In this document: one piece after another, positions 9,717-19,873 of the stretch
Layout of the letters: each line of letters starts with the position of its first letter
How positions within the stretch are numbered: the first letter of the stretch is position 1
Assembly (NCBI RefSeq): GCF_900114285.1
Contig: NZ_FOSN01000017.1
Location: forward strand, 21,590 to 85,589
Direction of reading: 5' to 3'
DNA length: 64,000 nucleotides
From: Methylocapsa palsarum
Lineage (GTDB): Bacteria; Pseudomonadota; Alphaproteobacteria; Rhizobiales; Beijerinckiaceae
Program-made: the position numbers and the translations under genes
The notes under the pieces: generated by a model
Database searches by the model: none
Seen by the model: only the letters and a program-made list of their open reading frames with translations
What the model was told of the DNA's origin: nothing

Positions 9717-12700
9717 TGCATCTGCTGCGAGCCGACGCGCGAAGCCTCGATGATGCGGAAGCCGCCGTCGATCTCGCGCAGACGCCCGCGGATTTTGTGT
9801 TTCTCTCGTTTTCCGACAGCGATCTCGCCATGGTTGCGTCCGTCGCCCAACGCCGGGACAATGGCGCGATGAGCTTGCGTCTTGCGAATCTGGCGCAGCT
9901 CAAACACCCTTATTCGGTCGATCTCTACCTTGAAAAGGTCGCCTCGAAGGCCCGCTTCGTTCTGGTGCGTCTGCTCGGCGGCCTCGATTACTGGCGCTAC
10001 GGCGTCGAAGAGCTGGCGCGCGCGGCGCGGGCGAAGGATTTCGCACTCGCCGTCGTTCCAGGCGACGTCATGGACGACGCGAGGCTCGACGAGGCCTCCA
10101 CCGTGCCCGAGGCCTCACTGCGCCAGATCACGGCGGCTTTTCGCGGCGGCGAGCCTTCCTCCGTCGCAAAGCTCCTTCGCTGGATCGAGAGCTACGGCCG
10201 AACTCCGATCGACTGGACCAGCGATGTCCCGGCGCCGGCTCCGCCCGCGGCCGGCGTTTTCGAACCGGCCCGCCGCCGACCCGAAGGCGCGACAGGCGCG
10301 GCGCTTGTGGTTTTCTACAGGTCCTTTCTCCTCGCTGGGGACACGGAAGCGGTCCATGCGCTCGCCGAGGCGCTCTGCGGGCGCGGCCTCGCCGTCACGC
10401 CCGTCTACGTGACCAGCCTGAAGGATCCCGAAGCGATCGCCTTCCTGCGCGGCGAAATCGCGCGTGAACGGCCTGCCGTCATCATCAACACGACCGCGTT
10501 TTCGGCGAGGCTCGACGAACGGCCCGGCGTGCTCGAAGAGGCCGGCTCGGCGGTCATACAGGCGATCATGGCCGGATGCGGCGCGGATCAGTGGAACGCC
10601 GATCCGCGTGGCCTTGGCGCAGCCGATCTCGCCATGAATATCGTCCTCCCCGAGATTGACGGACGCCTGATCAGCCGAGCCGTTGCGTTCAAGGCGCCCG
10701 CCGAACGCAGCGCCGACTTCGAGTTCACCCCGGCAAGGCATGTCCCCGCGCCGTCCCGCATCGCCTTTGTCGCCGGCTTGGCCGCCGCCTGGGCGCGGTT
10801 GCGCGAACTTCCCGCAAAAGCCAAACGGATTGCCTGCGTCCTGCCGGACTATCCCGGCAAGGCCGGGCGAGGCGGCTACGCCGTCGGTCTCGATACGGCC
10901 AGGAGCGTCCTCTCGATCGCCGATCTGATGCGTGACGCGGGCTACGGCATCGGACCGCTTCCGGACGAAATTGAACTGATGAAGGCGCTGGAGGCGGGCG
11001 CCCGCACGCAGCGCTTGAGCCTTTCCGACTACGCGGCGGCGCTCGGGGAATTGCCGCGCTCCTTCGCCGAATCCGTGCGCGCGCACTGGGGCGAACCGGA
11101 AGAGGATCCGCAATTCAGTTCGGGCGGATTCTGTCTGACTATTCTTGAGGCCGGAAACTTTTTTCTCGCGCTGCAGCCCGAGCGCGGCGCGAAAGCGGAT
11201 CGAAAAGCGCAGTACCACGACATCGCGCTGCCCCCTCGCCACGGCTACGTCGCGTTTTATGTCTGGCTGCGCAGGATCGCCAGGATCGACGCTCTGATTT
11301 TCTGCGGCGCGCATGGCACGCTCGAATGGCTGCCGGGAAAGGCCGCGGCCCTCGACGCCGCCTGCGCGCCCGAAGCTGTACTGGGACCGGTTCCGGTCGT
11401 CTATCCATTCATCGTCAACAATCCAGGCGAGGCGGCGCAAGCGAAGCGCCGCATCTGCGCCGCGGCCATCGGACATTTGACGCCGCCTCTGACGCGCGCC
11501 GGATCCCACGGCGCGGCGCTCGAAATCGAAGCTCTGTTCGACGAATACGCGGCGGCGGAGTCTCTTGATCCCAAACGCGCGGGGCGGCTCGCCGAGACGA
11601 TTCTCGAGCGCGCCGCTGAAACCGGATTGTCCCAGGATTGCGGTTTGCGAGAGGGCGCCGATCCGGTCGCGGCGCTGACGCGCCTCGACGCCTGGCTCTG
11701 CGACCTGAAGGACATGCGCATCCGGGACGGGCTGCATGTGTTCGGACAATCACCCGCCGCCGCATTGCGGGACGCGACTGCGGCAAGTCTGATGGAGGCC
11801 CTGGCGCCGTCTGCGGATGGCGGCTCATCGGCGGGCGAAACCGAATTCGCGATAGGCGCGCTGGTCGACCGGTGCGGCGGCGCGGAGCGGGAAAGTCTGC
11901 TGAAGGCGCTCGGCGGAGGTTTCGTACAGCCGGGACCAGGCGGCGCGCCTTCGCGCGGGCGGCTCGACGTGCTGCCGACCGGGCGTAATATCTATGGCGT
12001 CGATCCGCGCGCGGTTCCGACCCGCACCGCTTGGGAAATCGGGCGGCGCGCGGCGCAAGAAGTGCTGAACCGCTACGCGCAGGACCATGGCGAATGGCCG
12101 GAGCGGATCGTCCTCGACCTTTGGGCGAGCGCGACGATGCGCACCGGAGGCGAGGATCTTTGCCAGGCTTTCGCGCTCCTTGGCGTGCGGCCGGCCTGGG
12201 ATCTCGCCTCATCGCGCGTCAACGGGTTCGAGATCGTCCCGCTCGCCCGGCTCGACCGTCCGCGCGTCGATGTGACGGTGCGGATTTCCGGCTTGTTCCG
12301 GGATGTCTTCCCGATGCAGATCGGATTGTTCGACGCCGCGGTGCGCGCGATCGCCGGGCTCGATGAAGACGCCGCCGACAATCCCCTGGCCGGCTTGCGC
12401 CGCGCCGGGGCCAACGCGCCGCTGCGGATCTTCGGGGCCGCCCCTTCCCGTTACGGGATCGGGCTCTCGCGCGAAATCGACGCCGACGCGTCGGCCGCGC
12501 GCGCGGATCTCGCCGAACTCTATCTCGGCGCGACGTCGCATGCCTATGCAGGCGTAAAGGCGGAGGGGATCGCGTGCGACGCGTTCCGCGAGCGCGTCGC
12601 TTCGGCGAACGCCTTCGTGCATGTGCAGGATCAGGACGAACAGGATATTCTCGACTCGCCGACGATCGCCGATCATGTCGGCGGGTTTTCAGCCGCGGCG

Positions 12701-13123
12701 CAATGGCTCGGCAATGACGCCGAGAGCTATTCTGTCGAGGCGGGCCGGCCGGGCGCTCTCAAGGTGCGCACGACGGCGGAAGACATCGCCCGGGTGGTCC
12801 GGGCGCGCGCGGCGAACCCGCGCTGGATCGCGGGGCAAATGCGCCACGGCCATCGCGGCGCGGCGGAAATTGCGCAAACAATTGACCATCTCTTCGCCTT
12901 CGCCGTGCTGACCGATGCGGTCGAGAGCCGCCATTTCGATCTGATGTTCGAGGCGACCTGCGGTGCGCCCGCCGTCCGCGATTTTTTGATCGAGGCCAAT
13001 CCCGGCGCGGCGCGCGCCATCCTCGAGCGTTTCGAGGCGGCGCGGCGGCGCGGGTTCTGGCGGAGCTTGCGCAATTCCAGTTTCGAAACGCTCGCTTCGA
13101 TGCGCGAGGCGCTGCCATGCTGA
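9716..13123 (+). CDS. cobN: Cobaltochelatase subunit CobN
   Basis: Large subunit of the aerobic, ATP-dependent cobaltochelatase. It inserts Co(II) into hydrogenobyrinic acid a,c-diamide together with CobS and CobT, neither of which is in this window. The 1135-residue length is slightly shorter than many CobN proteins (~1250-1280). Recognisable family segments include CGAHGTLEWLPGK around residue 530, LPTGRNIYGVDP around 755, and the C-terminal VQDQDEQDILDS stretch followed by the terminal domain. It overlaps both cobW and cobG by a few bases. Confidence 0.92.
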   Translation: MHLLRADARSLDDAEAAVDLAQTPADFVFLSFSDSDLAMVASVAQRRDNGAMSLRLANLAQLKHPYSVDLYLEKVASKARFVLVRLLGGLDYWRYGVEELARAARAKDFALAVVPGDVMDDARLDEASTVPEASLRQITAAFRGGEPSSVAKLLRWIESYGRTPIDWTSDVPAPAPPAAGVFEPARRRPEGATGAALVVFYRSFLLAGDTEAVHALAEALCGRGLAVTPVYVTSLKDPEAIAFLRGEIARERPAVIINTTAFSARLDERPGVLEEAGSAVIQAIMAGCGADQWNADPRGLGAADLAMNIVLPEIDGRLISRAVAFKAPAERSADFEFTPARHVPAPSRIAFVAGLAAAWARLRELPAKAKRIACVLPDYPGKAGRGGYAVGLDTARSVLSIADLMRDAGYGIGPLPDEIELMKALEAGARTQRLSLSDYAAALGELPRSFAESVRAHWGEPEEDPQFSSGGFCLTILEAGNFFLALQPERGAKADRKAQYHDIALPPRHGYVAFYVWLRRIARIDALIFCGAHGTLEWLPGKAAALDAACAPEAVLGPVPVVYPFIVNNPGEAAQAKRRICAAAIGHLTPPLTRAGSHGAALEIEALFDEYAAAESLDPKRAGRLAETILERAAETGLSQDCGLREGADPVAALTRLDAWLCDLKDMRIRDGLHVFGQSPAAALRDATAASLMEALAPSADGGSSAGETEFAIGALVDRCGGAERESLLKALGGGFVQPGPGGAPSRGRLDVLPTGRNIYGVDPRAVPTRTAWEIGRRAAQEVLNRYAQDHGEWPERIVLDLWASATMRTGGEDLCQAFALLGVRPAWDLASSRVNGFEIVPLARLDRPRVDVTVRISGLFRDVFPMQIGLFDAAVRAIAGLDEDAADNPLAGLRRAGANAPLRIFGAAPSRYGIGLSREIDADASAARADLAELYLGATSHAYAGVKAEGIACDAFRERVASANAFVHVQDQDEQDILDSPTIADHVGGFSAAAQWLGNDAESYSVEAGRPGALKVRTTAEDIARVVRARAANPRWIAGQMRHGHRGAAEIAQTIDHLFAFAVLTDAVESRHFDLMFEATCGAPAVRDFLIEANPGAARAILERFEAARRRGFWRSLRNSSFETLASMREALPC

Positions 13124-14472
13124 CGATGTCCGCCCCGCGCGAAACGAGCCTGCCCTCGCGCAAAGGACGCTGCCCAGGCGCGCTGGCGCCAATGCCCGCG
13201 AAGGACGGACTCCTCGTTCGCCTGCGGGTCAGCGGCGCCGTTCTGTCGTCCGTCGCGCTCCGCCGCCTCGCCTCCGCCGGAGCCGGGTTCGGCAATGGAA
13301 TCTTCGAGCTGACCTCTCGCGGAAATCTGCAAATGCGCGGCGTCAGGGACGCCGATCTGCCGTCCCTGACCGAGGTCCTAAGCGGCCTTGGCCTGATCGA
13401 TGACGACGCCGGGGCCGAAGCGATCCGCAACGTGCTCGTCAGTCCGCTCACAGGCCTTGACAGCGGCGTCGACGTCGGGCCGATCGGCAAGGCGCTTGAA
13501 GACGCGCTGGCGCAGGACAAGGCGTTGCGCGCGCTGCCCGCGAAATTCGGCTTTCTGGTCGACAACGGCGGGCCGCTGTCTCTGGCGCAGGAATCGGCGG
13601 ACGTCAGATTTGATTTTTGCGCGGACCGGAACATGTTCGCCGTCGGCCTCGCGGGAACGGCGCAGAGCGCGGTTCCGCTCGGCCTTTGCGAGGCGCGCGA
13701 CGTCGTCGAGGCAGGCTTTGTCATCGCGCGCGCCTTCCTGAGGTTCGGCGGCGCGATGACAAAGCCTCCGGCGCGAATGCGCAATCTCCTGAGCGCCTGT
13801 TCCGCAAGGATGATCGCTGAGACGGCGGGTCTGCGCCCAGATCCCGCGCCGAAGCGCGCACGATGCGCCGAAGCCTCGCCCATCGGCGTCATCGAGCTTG
13901 GCGAAGGACGCTTATGTCTTGGCGTCGGGGCGCCGTTCGGGCGGCTCAGCGCCGAAATGCTCGCCGCCGCGGCGGACGCGGCCGAGATTCATGCTCGGGG
14001 CGAGATCCGGCTGACGCCCTGGCGCGCCTTGATCATTCCGCGAGTCGCTGAAGACCGCGCGGACGTCTTGCGCGGGCTCCTTTCAAGGCTGGATTTCGTC
14101 ACAGAGCGAGACGATCCGCGCCTTGCCGTCGTCGCTTGCATTGGCGCGTCAGGTTGCGATTGCGCCGCCGCCGACACGCAGGCGGACGCCTTATATCTGG
14201 CGCCCGTTGCGAAGTGGTTAGGACGCGCCGGCGTCGCGCTGCACGTGTCCGGTTGCGAAAAAGGGTGCGCGCGGCCAGCCGCGGCGCCATACACCTTGGT
14301 CGCGAAAGCGGGAGGCTATGATCTGATCGTCGATGGAGCGCCGTCCGGGCGCGCATTCGCCACAGAGCTTTCCGTGACGGCGGCGGCGGCTATTTTGGCC
14401 GGGCGAGGCGAGGCGCGTTTGGAGGGCCAGCCATTTCTGTCAAAGCTCATCGAGCGGAAACGCGAGCCATGA
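13117..14472 (+). CDS. cobG: Precorrin-3B synthase (monooxygenase)
   Basis: Converts precorrin-3A to precorrin-3B using O2, the step that marks the aerobic pathway. At 451 residues it shows the nitrite/sulfite reductase half-domain repeats. The N-terminal ELTSRGNLQMRG motif is typical of the ferredoxin-like half domain. The [4Fe-4S] cysteines are C341, C347, C380 and C384 (CIGASGC and GCEKGC). The start overlaps the cobN stop by 7 bases, and the stop overlaps cobH as ATGA. Confidence 0.9.
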   Translation: MLTMSAPRETSLPSRKGRCPGALAPMPAKDGLLVRLRVSGAVLSSVALRRLASAGAGFGNGIFELTSRGNLQMRGVRDADLPSLTEVLSGLGLIDDDAGAEAIRNVLVSPLTGLDSGVDVGPIGKALEDALAQDKALRALPAKFGFLVDNGGPLSLAQESADVRFDFCADRNMFAVGLAGTAQSAVPLGLCEARDVVEAGFVIARAFLRFGGAMTKPPARMRNLLSACSARMIAETAGLRPDPAPKRARCAEASPIGVIELGEGRLCLGVGAPFGRLSAEMLAAAADAAEIHARGEIRLTPWRALIIPRVAEDRADVLRGLLSRLDFVTERDDPRLAVVACIGASGCDCAAADTQADALYLAPVAKWLGRAGVALHVSGCEKGCARPAAAPYTLVAKAGGYDLIVDGAPSGRAFATELSVTAAAAILAGRGEARLEGQPFLSKLIERKREP

Positions 14473-15119
14473 AACCAGTGCAGGACAGGCCGAGCCGGTT
14501 CGAATATATCCATGAGGGAGCGGAGATCTACAAGCGCTCCTTCGCGATCATCCGCGCCGAGGCTGATCTCTCCCGCTTCACGCGCGAGGAGGAAAGCGTC
14601 GCCGTGCGCATGATTCACGCGTGCGGCATGGTCGAGATCGCGGCCGATGTCGTCTTTTCCGACGGAGCCGCGCTTCGCGCACGGCGGGCGCTGCAGGAGG
14701 GCGCGCCGATTTTATGCGATTCGAGAATGGTCGCGCAGGGGGTGACGGTCGCGCGCCTTCCTTGCGCCAATCAGGTGATCTGCACGCTCGGCGAGCCTTC
14801 CGTCCCCGGTCTCGCCGCGAAGCTTGGATCAACACGGAGCGCCGCCGCCGTCGAACTCTGGCTCGAGCGTCTTGAGGGAGCGATCGTCGCGATTGGCAAC
14901 GCGCCGACGGCGCTGTTTCATCTTCTTGAATTGTTTGACCGGACCCCTGCGCGGCCCGCTTGCATCGTGGGTTTGCCGGTTGGATTTGTCGGCGCCGCCG
15001 AATCGAAGGACGCCTTGATCGACGCCGCGCCCGCGCCCTTCATCACGCTCCGGGGTCGCAAGGGCGGCAGCGCCATGGCTGCGGCCGCCCTGAACGCGAT
15101 GGCGAGCGAGGTCGAATGA
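14469..15119 (+). CDS. cobH: Precorrin-8X methylmutase
   Basis: Moves a methyl group from C11 to C12 of precorrin-8X to give hydrogenobyrinic acid. The 216-residue length matches the CobH/CbiC family. The likely catalytic His is H50 in RMIHACGM, followed by SDGA and the conserved PTALFHLLEL segment. It is coupled to cobG and cobI by 4-base overlaps. Confidence 0.94.
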   Translation: MKPVQDRPSRFEYIHEGAEIYKRSFAIIRAEADLSRFTREEESVAVRMIHACGMVEIAADVVFSDGAALRARRALQEGAPILCDSRMVAQGVTVARLPCANQVICTLGEPSVPGLAAKLGSTRSAAAVELWLERLEGAIVAIGNAPTALFHLLELFDRTPARPACIVGLPVGFVGAAESKDALIDAAPAPFITLRGRKGGSAMAAAALNAMASEVE

Positions 15120-15871
15120 GCGCCTCGCCGCACGGTGCCGGCCGTCTCTTCGGCGTTGGCCTCGGGCCCGGCGATCCCGAGCTCCTGACCGTCAAGGCGA
15201 CCAAAATTATCGGCGCCGCGCCGGTTGTCGCTTATTTCGCAAAGAAAGGCGCGCGCGGAAACGCCCGCAGGATCGTCGATCGGTGGCTTAGCGGAGCGTC
15301 CCTCGAATTGCCGCTGCTTTATCCGTTGACGACGGAACTCTATTTCTGCGACCCGGCCTATGTGGCGCAGCTGAAAAGCTTCTACGCCGAGGCGACGGAA
15401 TCCATCGCCGCCCACCTTTCGGAGGGCCGCGACGTCGCGCTCGTCTGTGAGGGCGATCCGCTGTTTTACGGATCGTTCATGCATCTCTATGTCCGTCTGA
15501 AGGACCGTTTCGCGGTCGAGGTGGTGCCCGGCGTTTCCGGAATGTCGGGATGCTGGAGCGCGGCGAGGGCGCCGATGACATGGGGCGACGATGTCTTGAG
15601 CGTCCTGCCCGGCACGCTCGATTTTGCTGCGCTGTCGCGCCATCTGAGGTCCTGCGACGCCGCCGTCATTATCAAGATCGGGGCGAATCTGGCGAAAATC
15701 CGCGCCGCAATCCTGGAGGCCGGCCGTTGCGAACGCGCGATCTACGTCGAACACGGCACCGGCGAGGCGCAGAAAATCCTTCCTCTCACTGAGAAAACGG
15801 ATGATTCCGCGCCCTATTTTTCGATGATCCTTATCCCCGGCCAGGGCCGGCGCCCGGGCTCCGTTCAATGA
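15116..15871 (+). CDS. cobI: Precorrin-2 C20-methyltransferase
   Basis: SAM-dependent methylation at C20 of precorrin-2. About 251 residues when started at the ATG overlapping the cobH stop; the frame stays open upstream but is out of register with cobH. Tetrapyrrole methylase motifs are GVGLGPGDPELLT (near residue 12), CEGDPLFYGSF and VVPGVSGMSG. It overlaps cobJ by ATGA. Confidence 0.93.
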   Translation: MSASPHGAGRLFGVGLGPGDPELLTVKATKIIGAAPVVAYFAKKGARGNARRIVDRWLSGASLELPLLYPLTTELYFCDPAYVAQLKSFYAEATESIAAHLSEGRDVALVCEGDPLFYGSFMHLYVRLKDRFAVEVVPGVSGMSGCWSAARAPMTWGDDVLSVLPGTLDFAALSRHLRSCDAAVIIKIGANLAKIRAAILEAGRCERAIYVEHGTGEAQKILPLTEKTDDSAPYFSMILIPGQGRRPGSVQ

Positions 15872-16638
15872 GCCCGGCCGCCGGAAGCTTGCGGATCGTT
15901 GGCCTCGGGCCAGGCTCGGAGGACTGGATCACGCCCGAGGTCTCGCACATTCTGACGCAGGCGACGGATCTCGTCGGCTACGCGCCCTATCTGGAGCGAC
16001 TGACGCCGAACCGGGGGCAAATCCTCCACAAGAGCGACAATCGGGTCGAACTGGAGCGCGCCCGCTTTGCGCTCGGGCTGGCGGACGGCGCGCGTCGGGT
16101 CGCCGTCGTTTCGGGCGGCGACCCCGGCGTCTTTGCGATGGCCGCCGCGGTTTTCGAGGCGATCGAATCGGGCGAGCCCCAATGGCGCGACCTCGATATT
16201 TCCGTCTGCCCCGGAATTTCTGCGATGCAGGCGGCGGCGGCCCGCGTCGGCGCGCCCCTCGGCCATGATTTCTGCGCGATCTCCCTGTCGGACAATCTCA
16301 AACCCTGGCCCCTCGTGGAACGGCGGCTACGAGCGGCGGCGGAGGGCGATTTTGTGATTGCTCTTTACAATCCCGCCTCTAAAGCGAGGCCCAAACAAAT
16401 TTTCGACGCGTTCGGGCTTTTGCGAACCCATATCGGCGGCGCCACGCCTGTGATTTTCGCTCGCGCGGTCGGTCGGCCGGATGAAGAGATCGTCGTGACG
16501 ACGCTGCAAGCGGCGGATCCGGGCCGCGCCGACATGAGCACGCTGGTCATCATCGGGTCGAGCGCGACCCGCGCGATCGCACGCGAGGGCGCGGCGCCCT
16601 TCGTTTACACCCCGCGCGAGGCGGGAGCGGCGTCATGA
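15868..16638 (+). CDS. cobJ: Precorrin-3B C17-methyltransferase
   Basis: Methylates C17 and contracts the ring of precorrin-3B to give precorrin-4. The 256-residue protein has GLGPGSEDWIT at the N-terminus, VSGGDPGVFAMA, VCPGISAMQAAAARVGAPLG and the conserved ALYNPAS segment, all typical of CobJ/CbiH. Its last 34 bases overlap the end of the convergent cobK. Confidence 0.93.
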   Translation: MSPAAGSLRIVGLGPGSEDWITPEVSHILTQATDLVGYAPYLERLTPNRGQILHKSDNRVELERARFALGLADGARRVAVVSGGDPGVFAMAAAVFEAIESGEPQWRDLDISVCPGISAMQAAAARVGAPLGHDFCAISLSDNLKPWPLVERRLRAAAEGDFVIALYNPASKARPKQIFDAFGLLRTHIGGATPVIFARAVGRPDEEIVVTTLQAADPGRADMSTLVIIGSSATRAIAREGAAPFVYTPREAGAAS

Positions 16639-17378
16639 GCGATGGACCCCTTCAGGATGCGCGCGAGCGCCTCGGCGGCGTTGTGAAAGGAGCCGCGGCT
16701 TTCGAGTCCCGGCCGCTCGACCATGACGATGGTCAGGCCCAACCGGCGCGCCGCTTCAACCTTCGCATGGGCCGCCGCGCCGCCGCTGTTCTTGGCGACA
16801 ATGATTTCAATCGCCTCCTCCCGCAAAAGCCTTTCCTCGTCATCGAGCGTGAAAGGGCCGCGCGCCAGAATAAGTTTCTGCTCCGGCAGATCTGGCGCCG
16901 GATCGAGCGCCTCGATGGAGCGAATCAGATAGAAATGCTGCGGAGCCGCTTCAAAAGCGGCGATCTGAAGGCGGCCGACGGTGAGAAACACGCGCCGTGC
17001 GTCCCGGGGAAGCGCCTTCGCGGCGGCGGCCATGTCACTTGCCATGATCCAGCGATCGCCGGGCTCCTTTCGCCACGGCGGACGCGACAGGACCACCAGC
17101 CGAACATTGGCGCGCGCGGCGGCGATCGCGGCGTTGCGCGTTATCTGTTCCGCGAAGGGATGGGTGGCGTCGACCAGGACGTTGACGCGCCGTGTTTCGA
17201 GATATTCGGCGAGCCCGTCGGCGCCGCCAAAACCTCCGACCCGGACCGGGATCGGCGAAGCCGCCGGGGCCTTCGTGCGTCCGGCCAGGGACAAAACCGC
17301 CTCCACATCGCGCTGCTGCGCGAGCAGGGCGGCGAGTTCGCTCGCTTGCGCGCTTCCTCCGAGAACCAGAACCCGCAT
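16605..17378 (-). CDS. cobK: Precorrin-6A reductase
   Basis: NADPH-dependent reduction of precorrin-6A to precorrin-6B. The 257-residue protein begins with a dinucleotide-type LVLGGSAQASELA motif, followed by DATHPFAEQIT and the C-terminal VAKNSGG segment found in CobK/CbiJ. It is encoded on the strand opposite to the surrounding cob genes, convergent with cobJ (34-base overlap) and divergent from cobL (47 bases apart). It therefore needs its own promoter, presumably in the 17379-17425 gap or within cobL. Confidence 0.92.
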   Translation of the reverse strand: MRVLVLGGSAQASELAALLAQQRDVEAVLSLAGRTKAPAASPIPVRVGGFGGADGLAEYLETRRVNVLVDATHPFAEQITRNAAIAAARANVRLVVLSRPPWRKEPGDRWIMASDMAAAAKALPRDARRVFLTVGRLQIAAFEAAPQHFYLIRSIEALDPAPDLPEQKLILARGPFTLDDEERLLREEAIEIIVAKNSGGAAAHAKVEAARRLGLTIVMVERPGLESRGSFHNAAEALARILKGSIAHDAAPASRGV

Positions 17379-17425
17379 CGCGCCTCCACTGGGCGTTCGG
17401 CATTCACACGTCCAGCGCCGCCCCG

Positions 17426-18676
17426 ATGACGATCCCGGCGTCCGTCCCCGAGAAATGGCTTTCGCTGATCGGCATTGGAGAAGACGGCGTCGAAAGCCTC
17501 TCTCCTGCCGCGCGCGGCTTGCTGGCGCAAGCGCGTTTTGTCATCGGCGGCGCGCGGCATCTCGCGTTGGCGCAACTCGACGCGTCAAATGGATCTGGCG
17601 CAGCAACGCCCGAAACCATGGTCTGGCCTTCGCCGCTGACGTCGGCTCTGCCCGCGATTCTCGCCCGGCGCGGCGAGCCTGTCTGCGTCCTCGCCTCGGG
17701 AGATCCGTTCTTCTACGGAATCGGCGCCTTGCTCGGCGCTCATGTTCCGCCGGACGAAATGCGCTGTCTGCCGGCGCCCTCGGCGTTCAGTCTGGCGGCG
17801 GCCCGGCTCCAGTGGAGCCTGCAGGATTGCCGTCTCGTTTCGCTTCACGGGCGCGCCTTCGAGACCATCATTCCGGAATTGCAGCCGGACGCCAGGATTC
17901 TCTGCCTCGCCTGGGACGAGACCACGGCCCCGCGGCTCGCGCGCCTTTTGTCCGACCGGGGCTTTCGCCAGTCGAGAATGATCGTGCTTGAGGCGATGGG
18001 CGGCGCAAGGGAGCGCATTCGTTCGTGCGCGGCGGAAGCATTCGACCTCACGGATATCGCTCCGCTCAATCTCGTCGCTATAGAGGTTCGCGCGGACGCG
18101 GCGGCGCGGATACTTCCGCTCGGCGCCGCCCTTGCCGACGCCTGGTTCGAAAACGACGGCCAATTGACCAAACGCGAGGCGCGCGCCATCGCCCTGTCGG
18201 CGCTGCAGCCAAGGCGCGGCGAATTGCTTTGGGACGTCGGTTCGGGTTCGGGATCGATCGCGATCGAATGGCTGCTGCGCAACCCCTCCGGCCGGGCCAT
18301 CGCGATCGAGGCCAGGAAAGACCGCGCCGAGCGGATTTCGCGCAACGCCAGGGCTCTCGGCACGCCGGGGCTTGAAATCATAGCCGACGCGGCTCCCGCG
18401 GTTTTCGCCGCGCTGCCGCGCCCACAAGCGATTTTCGTCGGCGGCGGGGGCGGCGACGAAGCCTTGCTCGACGCCGCGTTCGCCGCGCTCGTTCCGGGCG
18501 GAAGGTTCGTCGTCAACGCCGTCACGCTCGAAACCGAGGCCGTCCTCATTTCCCGGTACAAGGCTCTGGGAGGCGACCTCATCAAAATCGAGATCGCCCG
18601 CGCCGATCCGCTCGGGGCTTTCCACGGCTGGCGTCCGGCGATGCCGCTCACCCAATGGGCGGTGACCAAACAATGA
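17426..18676 (+). CDS. cobL: Precorrin-6B C5,15-methyltransferase (decarboxylating)
   Basis: Bifunctional enzyme that methylates C5 and C15 and removes the C12 acetate carboxyl. The N-terminal half is a CbiE-type methylase ([12 protein letters not shown] and [11 protein letters not shown]). The C-terminal half is a CbiT-type Rossmann methyltransferase ([15 protein letters not shown] near residue 270). The 416-residue length fits CobL. The start at 17426 aligns with the family N-terminus; upstream open frame overlaps cobK and is shadow. The stop overlaps cobE. Confidence 0.92.
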   Translation: MTIPASVPEKWLSLIGIGEDGVESLSPAARGLLAQARFVIGGARHLALAQLDASNGSGAATPETMVWPSPLTSALPAILARRGEPVCVLASGDPFFYGIGALLGAHVPPDEMRCLPAPSAFSLAAARLQWSLQDCRLVSLHGRAFETIIPELQPDARILCLAWDETTAPRLARLLSDRGFRQSRMIVLEAMGGARERIRSCAAEAFDLTDIAPLNLVAIEVRADAAARILPLGAALADAWFENDGQLTKREARAIALSALQPRRGELLWDVGSGSGSIAIEWLLRNPSGRAIAIEARKDRAERISRNARALGTPGLEIIADAAPAVFAALPRPQAIFVGGGGGDEALLDAAFAALVPGGRFVVNAVTLETEAVLISRYKALGGDLIKIEIARADPLGAFHGWRPAMPLTQWAVTKQ

Positions 18677-19092
18677 TCGCGATCGGGCTTGGCTGCCGCA
18701 AGGATTGCTCCGGCGAGGCGATCGCGACGCTGGTGCGGCGGGCGCTGGCGCTGGCCTCCTGCGAGGACGAAAACGCCGCGCTTTTCACGCACGAGGCCAA
18801 ATCCGGCGAGAGGGGTCTCGCCGACGCCGCGCAGGGCCTTGGCCTGCCGCTGGTTTTCCTCGAAGCGCGCGTTCTGGAGAGCGCCTCCAGCCGCGTCGCG
18901 ACCAAATCGGCGAAGGTTCAGCGGATATTCGGACTGCCCTCGATCGCAGAGACGGCGGCTCTCGCGGGAGCGGGGCCGGCGTCCTGTCTGATCGCGCCGC
19001 GGATCAGCGCGGCGGGCGCAAGCTGCGCGATCGCGAGAAGCGCGCCGGACGCCGGTTTGGGGCTGAACCGGCCGCAGGAGGGTCCGCGATGA
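18673..19092 (+). CDS. cobE: Cobalamin biosynthesis protein CobE (CbiG C-terminal domain type)
   Basis: A small protein of about 139 residues beginning [17 protein letters not shown], then [12 protein letters not shown] and [12 protein letters not shown], with SCAIAR near the end; this is the CobE/CbiG-C family. CobE is needed in the aerobic pathway, but its exact step is not firmly established. The ATG at 18673 overlaps the cobL stop (ATGA) and is preferred over one 18 bases upstream. Confidence 0.85.
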   Translation: MIAIGLGCRKDCSGEAIATLVRRALALASCEDENAALFTHEAKSGERGLADAAQGLGLPLVFLEARVLESASSRVATKSAKVQRIFGLPSIAETAALAGAGPASCLIAPRISAAGASCAIARSAPDAGLGLNRPQEGPR

Positions 19093-19850
19093 CCGTTCAT
19101 TTCATCGGCGCCGGTCCTGGCGCCCCCGATCTCATAACCTTGCGCGGGCGCGATCTCATCGCGCGCTCGAAGGTCTGCCTTTTCGCCGGATCGCTGGTGC
19201 CGCGCGCCTTGCTCGATCATTGCCCCGAGGGCGCGCGTCTGATCGACACCGCGCCGATGAGCCTTGACGAGATCGCCGCCGAATTCGAGCGGGCGCATTG
19301 CGAAGGCCTCGACGTCGCCCGGCTCCAGTCCGGCGACCTCTCGATCTGGAGCGCGCTCGGCGAACAGATCCGCCGCCTCGAGGCGAGGGGAATCCCCTAC
19401 ACCGTCACGCCCGGCGTTCCGGCCTTCGCCGCCGCCGCCGCCGCTCTCGGATGCGAATTGACGCTCCCGGAAGTGGCGCAATCGCTCGTCCTGACGCGGA
19501 CCGAAGGCCGCGCCTCGTCGATTCCTTCCGGAGAAAGGCTCGAAGCTTTCGCGGCGACGAAAACGACGCTCGCGATCCATCTTTCTATCCATGCGGCGGA
19601 CAAGGTGATCGCGCGGCTGACGCCTTATTACGGAGCCGATTGCCCGGCTGCGATCGTGTTCCGGGCGTCGTGGCCGGACCAGCGCATCGTCCGGGGCGAT
19701 CTTGGGACGATTCTGGAGGCGCTCGCGGAAGCGCCGATGGAGCGCACGGCGCTGATCCTCGTTGGACATGTTCTGAAGCCGGGCGGGTTTCGCGACAGCG
19801 CGCTCTATGATCCCGATTACCGGCGCCGGTTCCGGGGCGTCCCGGAGTGA
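19089..19850 (+). CDS. cobM: Precorrin-4 C11-methyltransferase
   Basis: SAM-dependent methylation at C11 of precorrin-4. About 253 residues. Motifs are [13 protein letters not shown] at the start, [28 protein letters not shown] and [14 protein letters not shown] sequence near the C-terminus. The start overlaps the cobE stop (ATGA). It is the last gene of the plus-strand run and is convergent with cbiD, 23 bases away. Confidence 0.93.
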   Translation: MTVHFIGAGPGAPDLITLRGRDLIARSKVCLFAGSLVPRALLDHCPEGARLIDTAPMSLDEIAAEFERAHCEGLDVARLQSGDLSIWSALGEQIRRLEARGIPYTVTPGVPAFAAAAAALGCELTLPEVAQSLVLTRTEGRASSIPSGERLEAFAATKTTLAIHLSIHAADKVIARLTPYYGADCPAAIVFRASWPDQRIVRGDLGTILEALAEAPMERTALILVGHVLKPGGFRDSALYDPDYRRRFRGVPE

Positions 19851-19873
19851 GCGCTTGCATGAACCCGCCGGAT

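Noticed and set aside
10115..11749. Long open frame of 544 residues antisense to cobN
   Set aside because: High-GC DNA keeps the antisense frame open; composition is typical of a shadow (Arg/Ala/Gly rich) and cobN is clearly the real gene.
14495..14515. GGTTCGAAT-like T-loop sequence considered as a tRNA
   Set aside because: It lies within the cobH coding sequence and no cloverleaf or acceptor stem can be formed around it.
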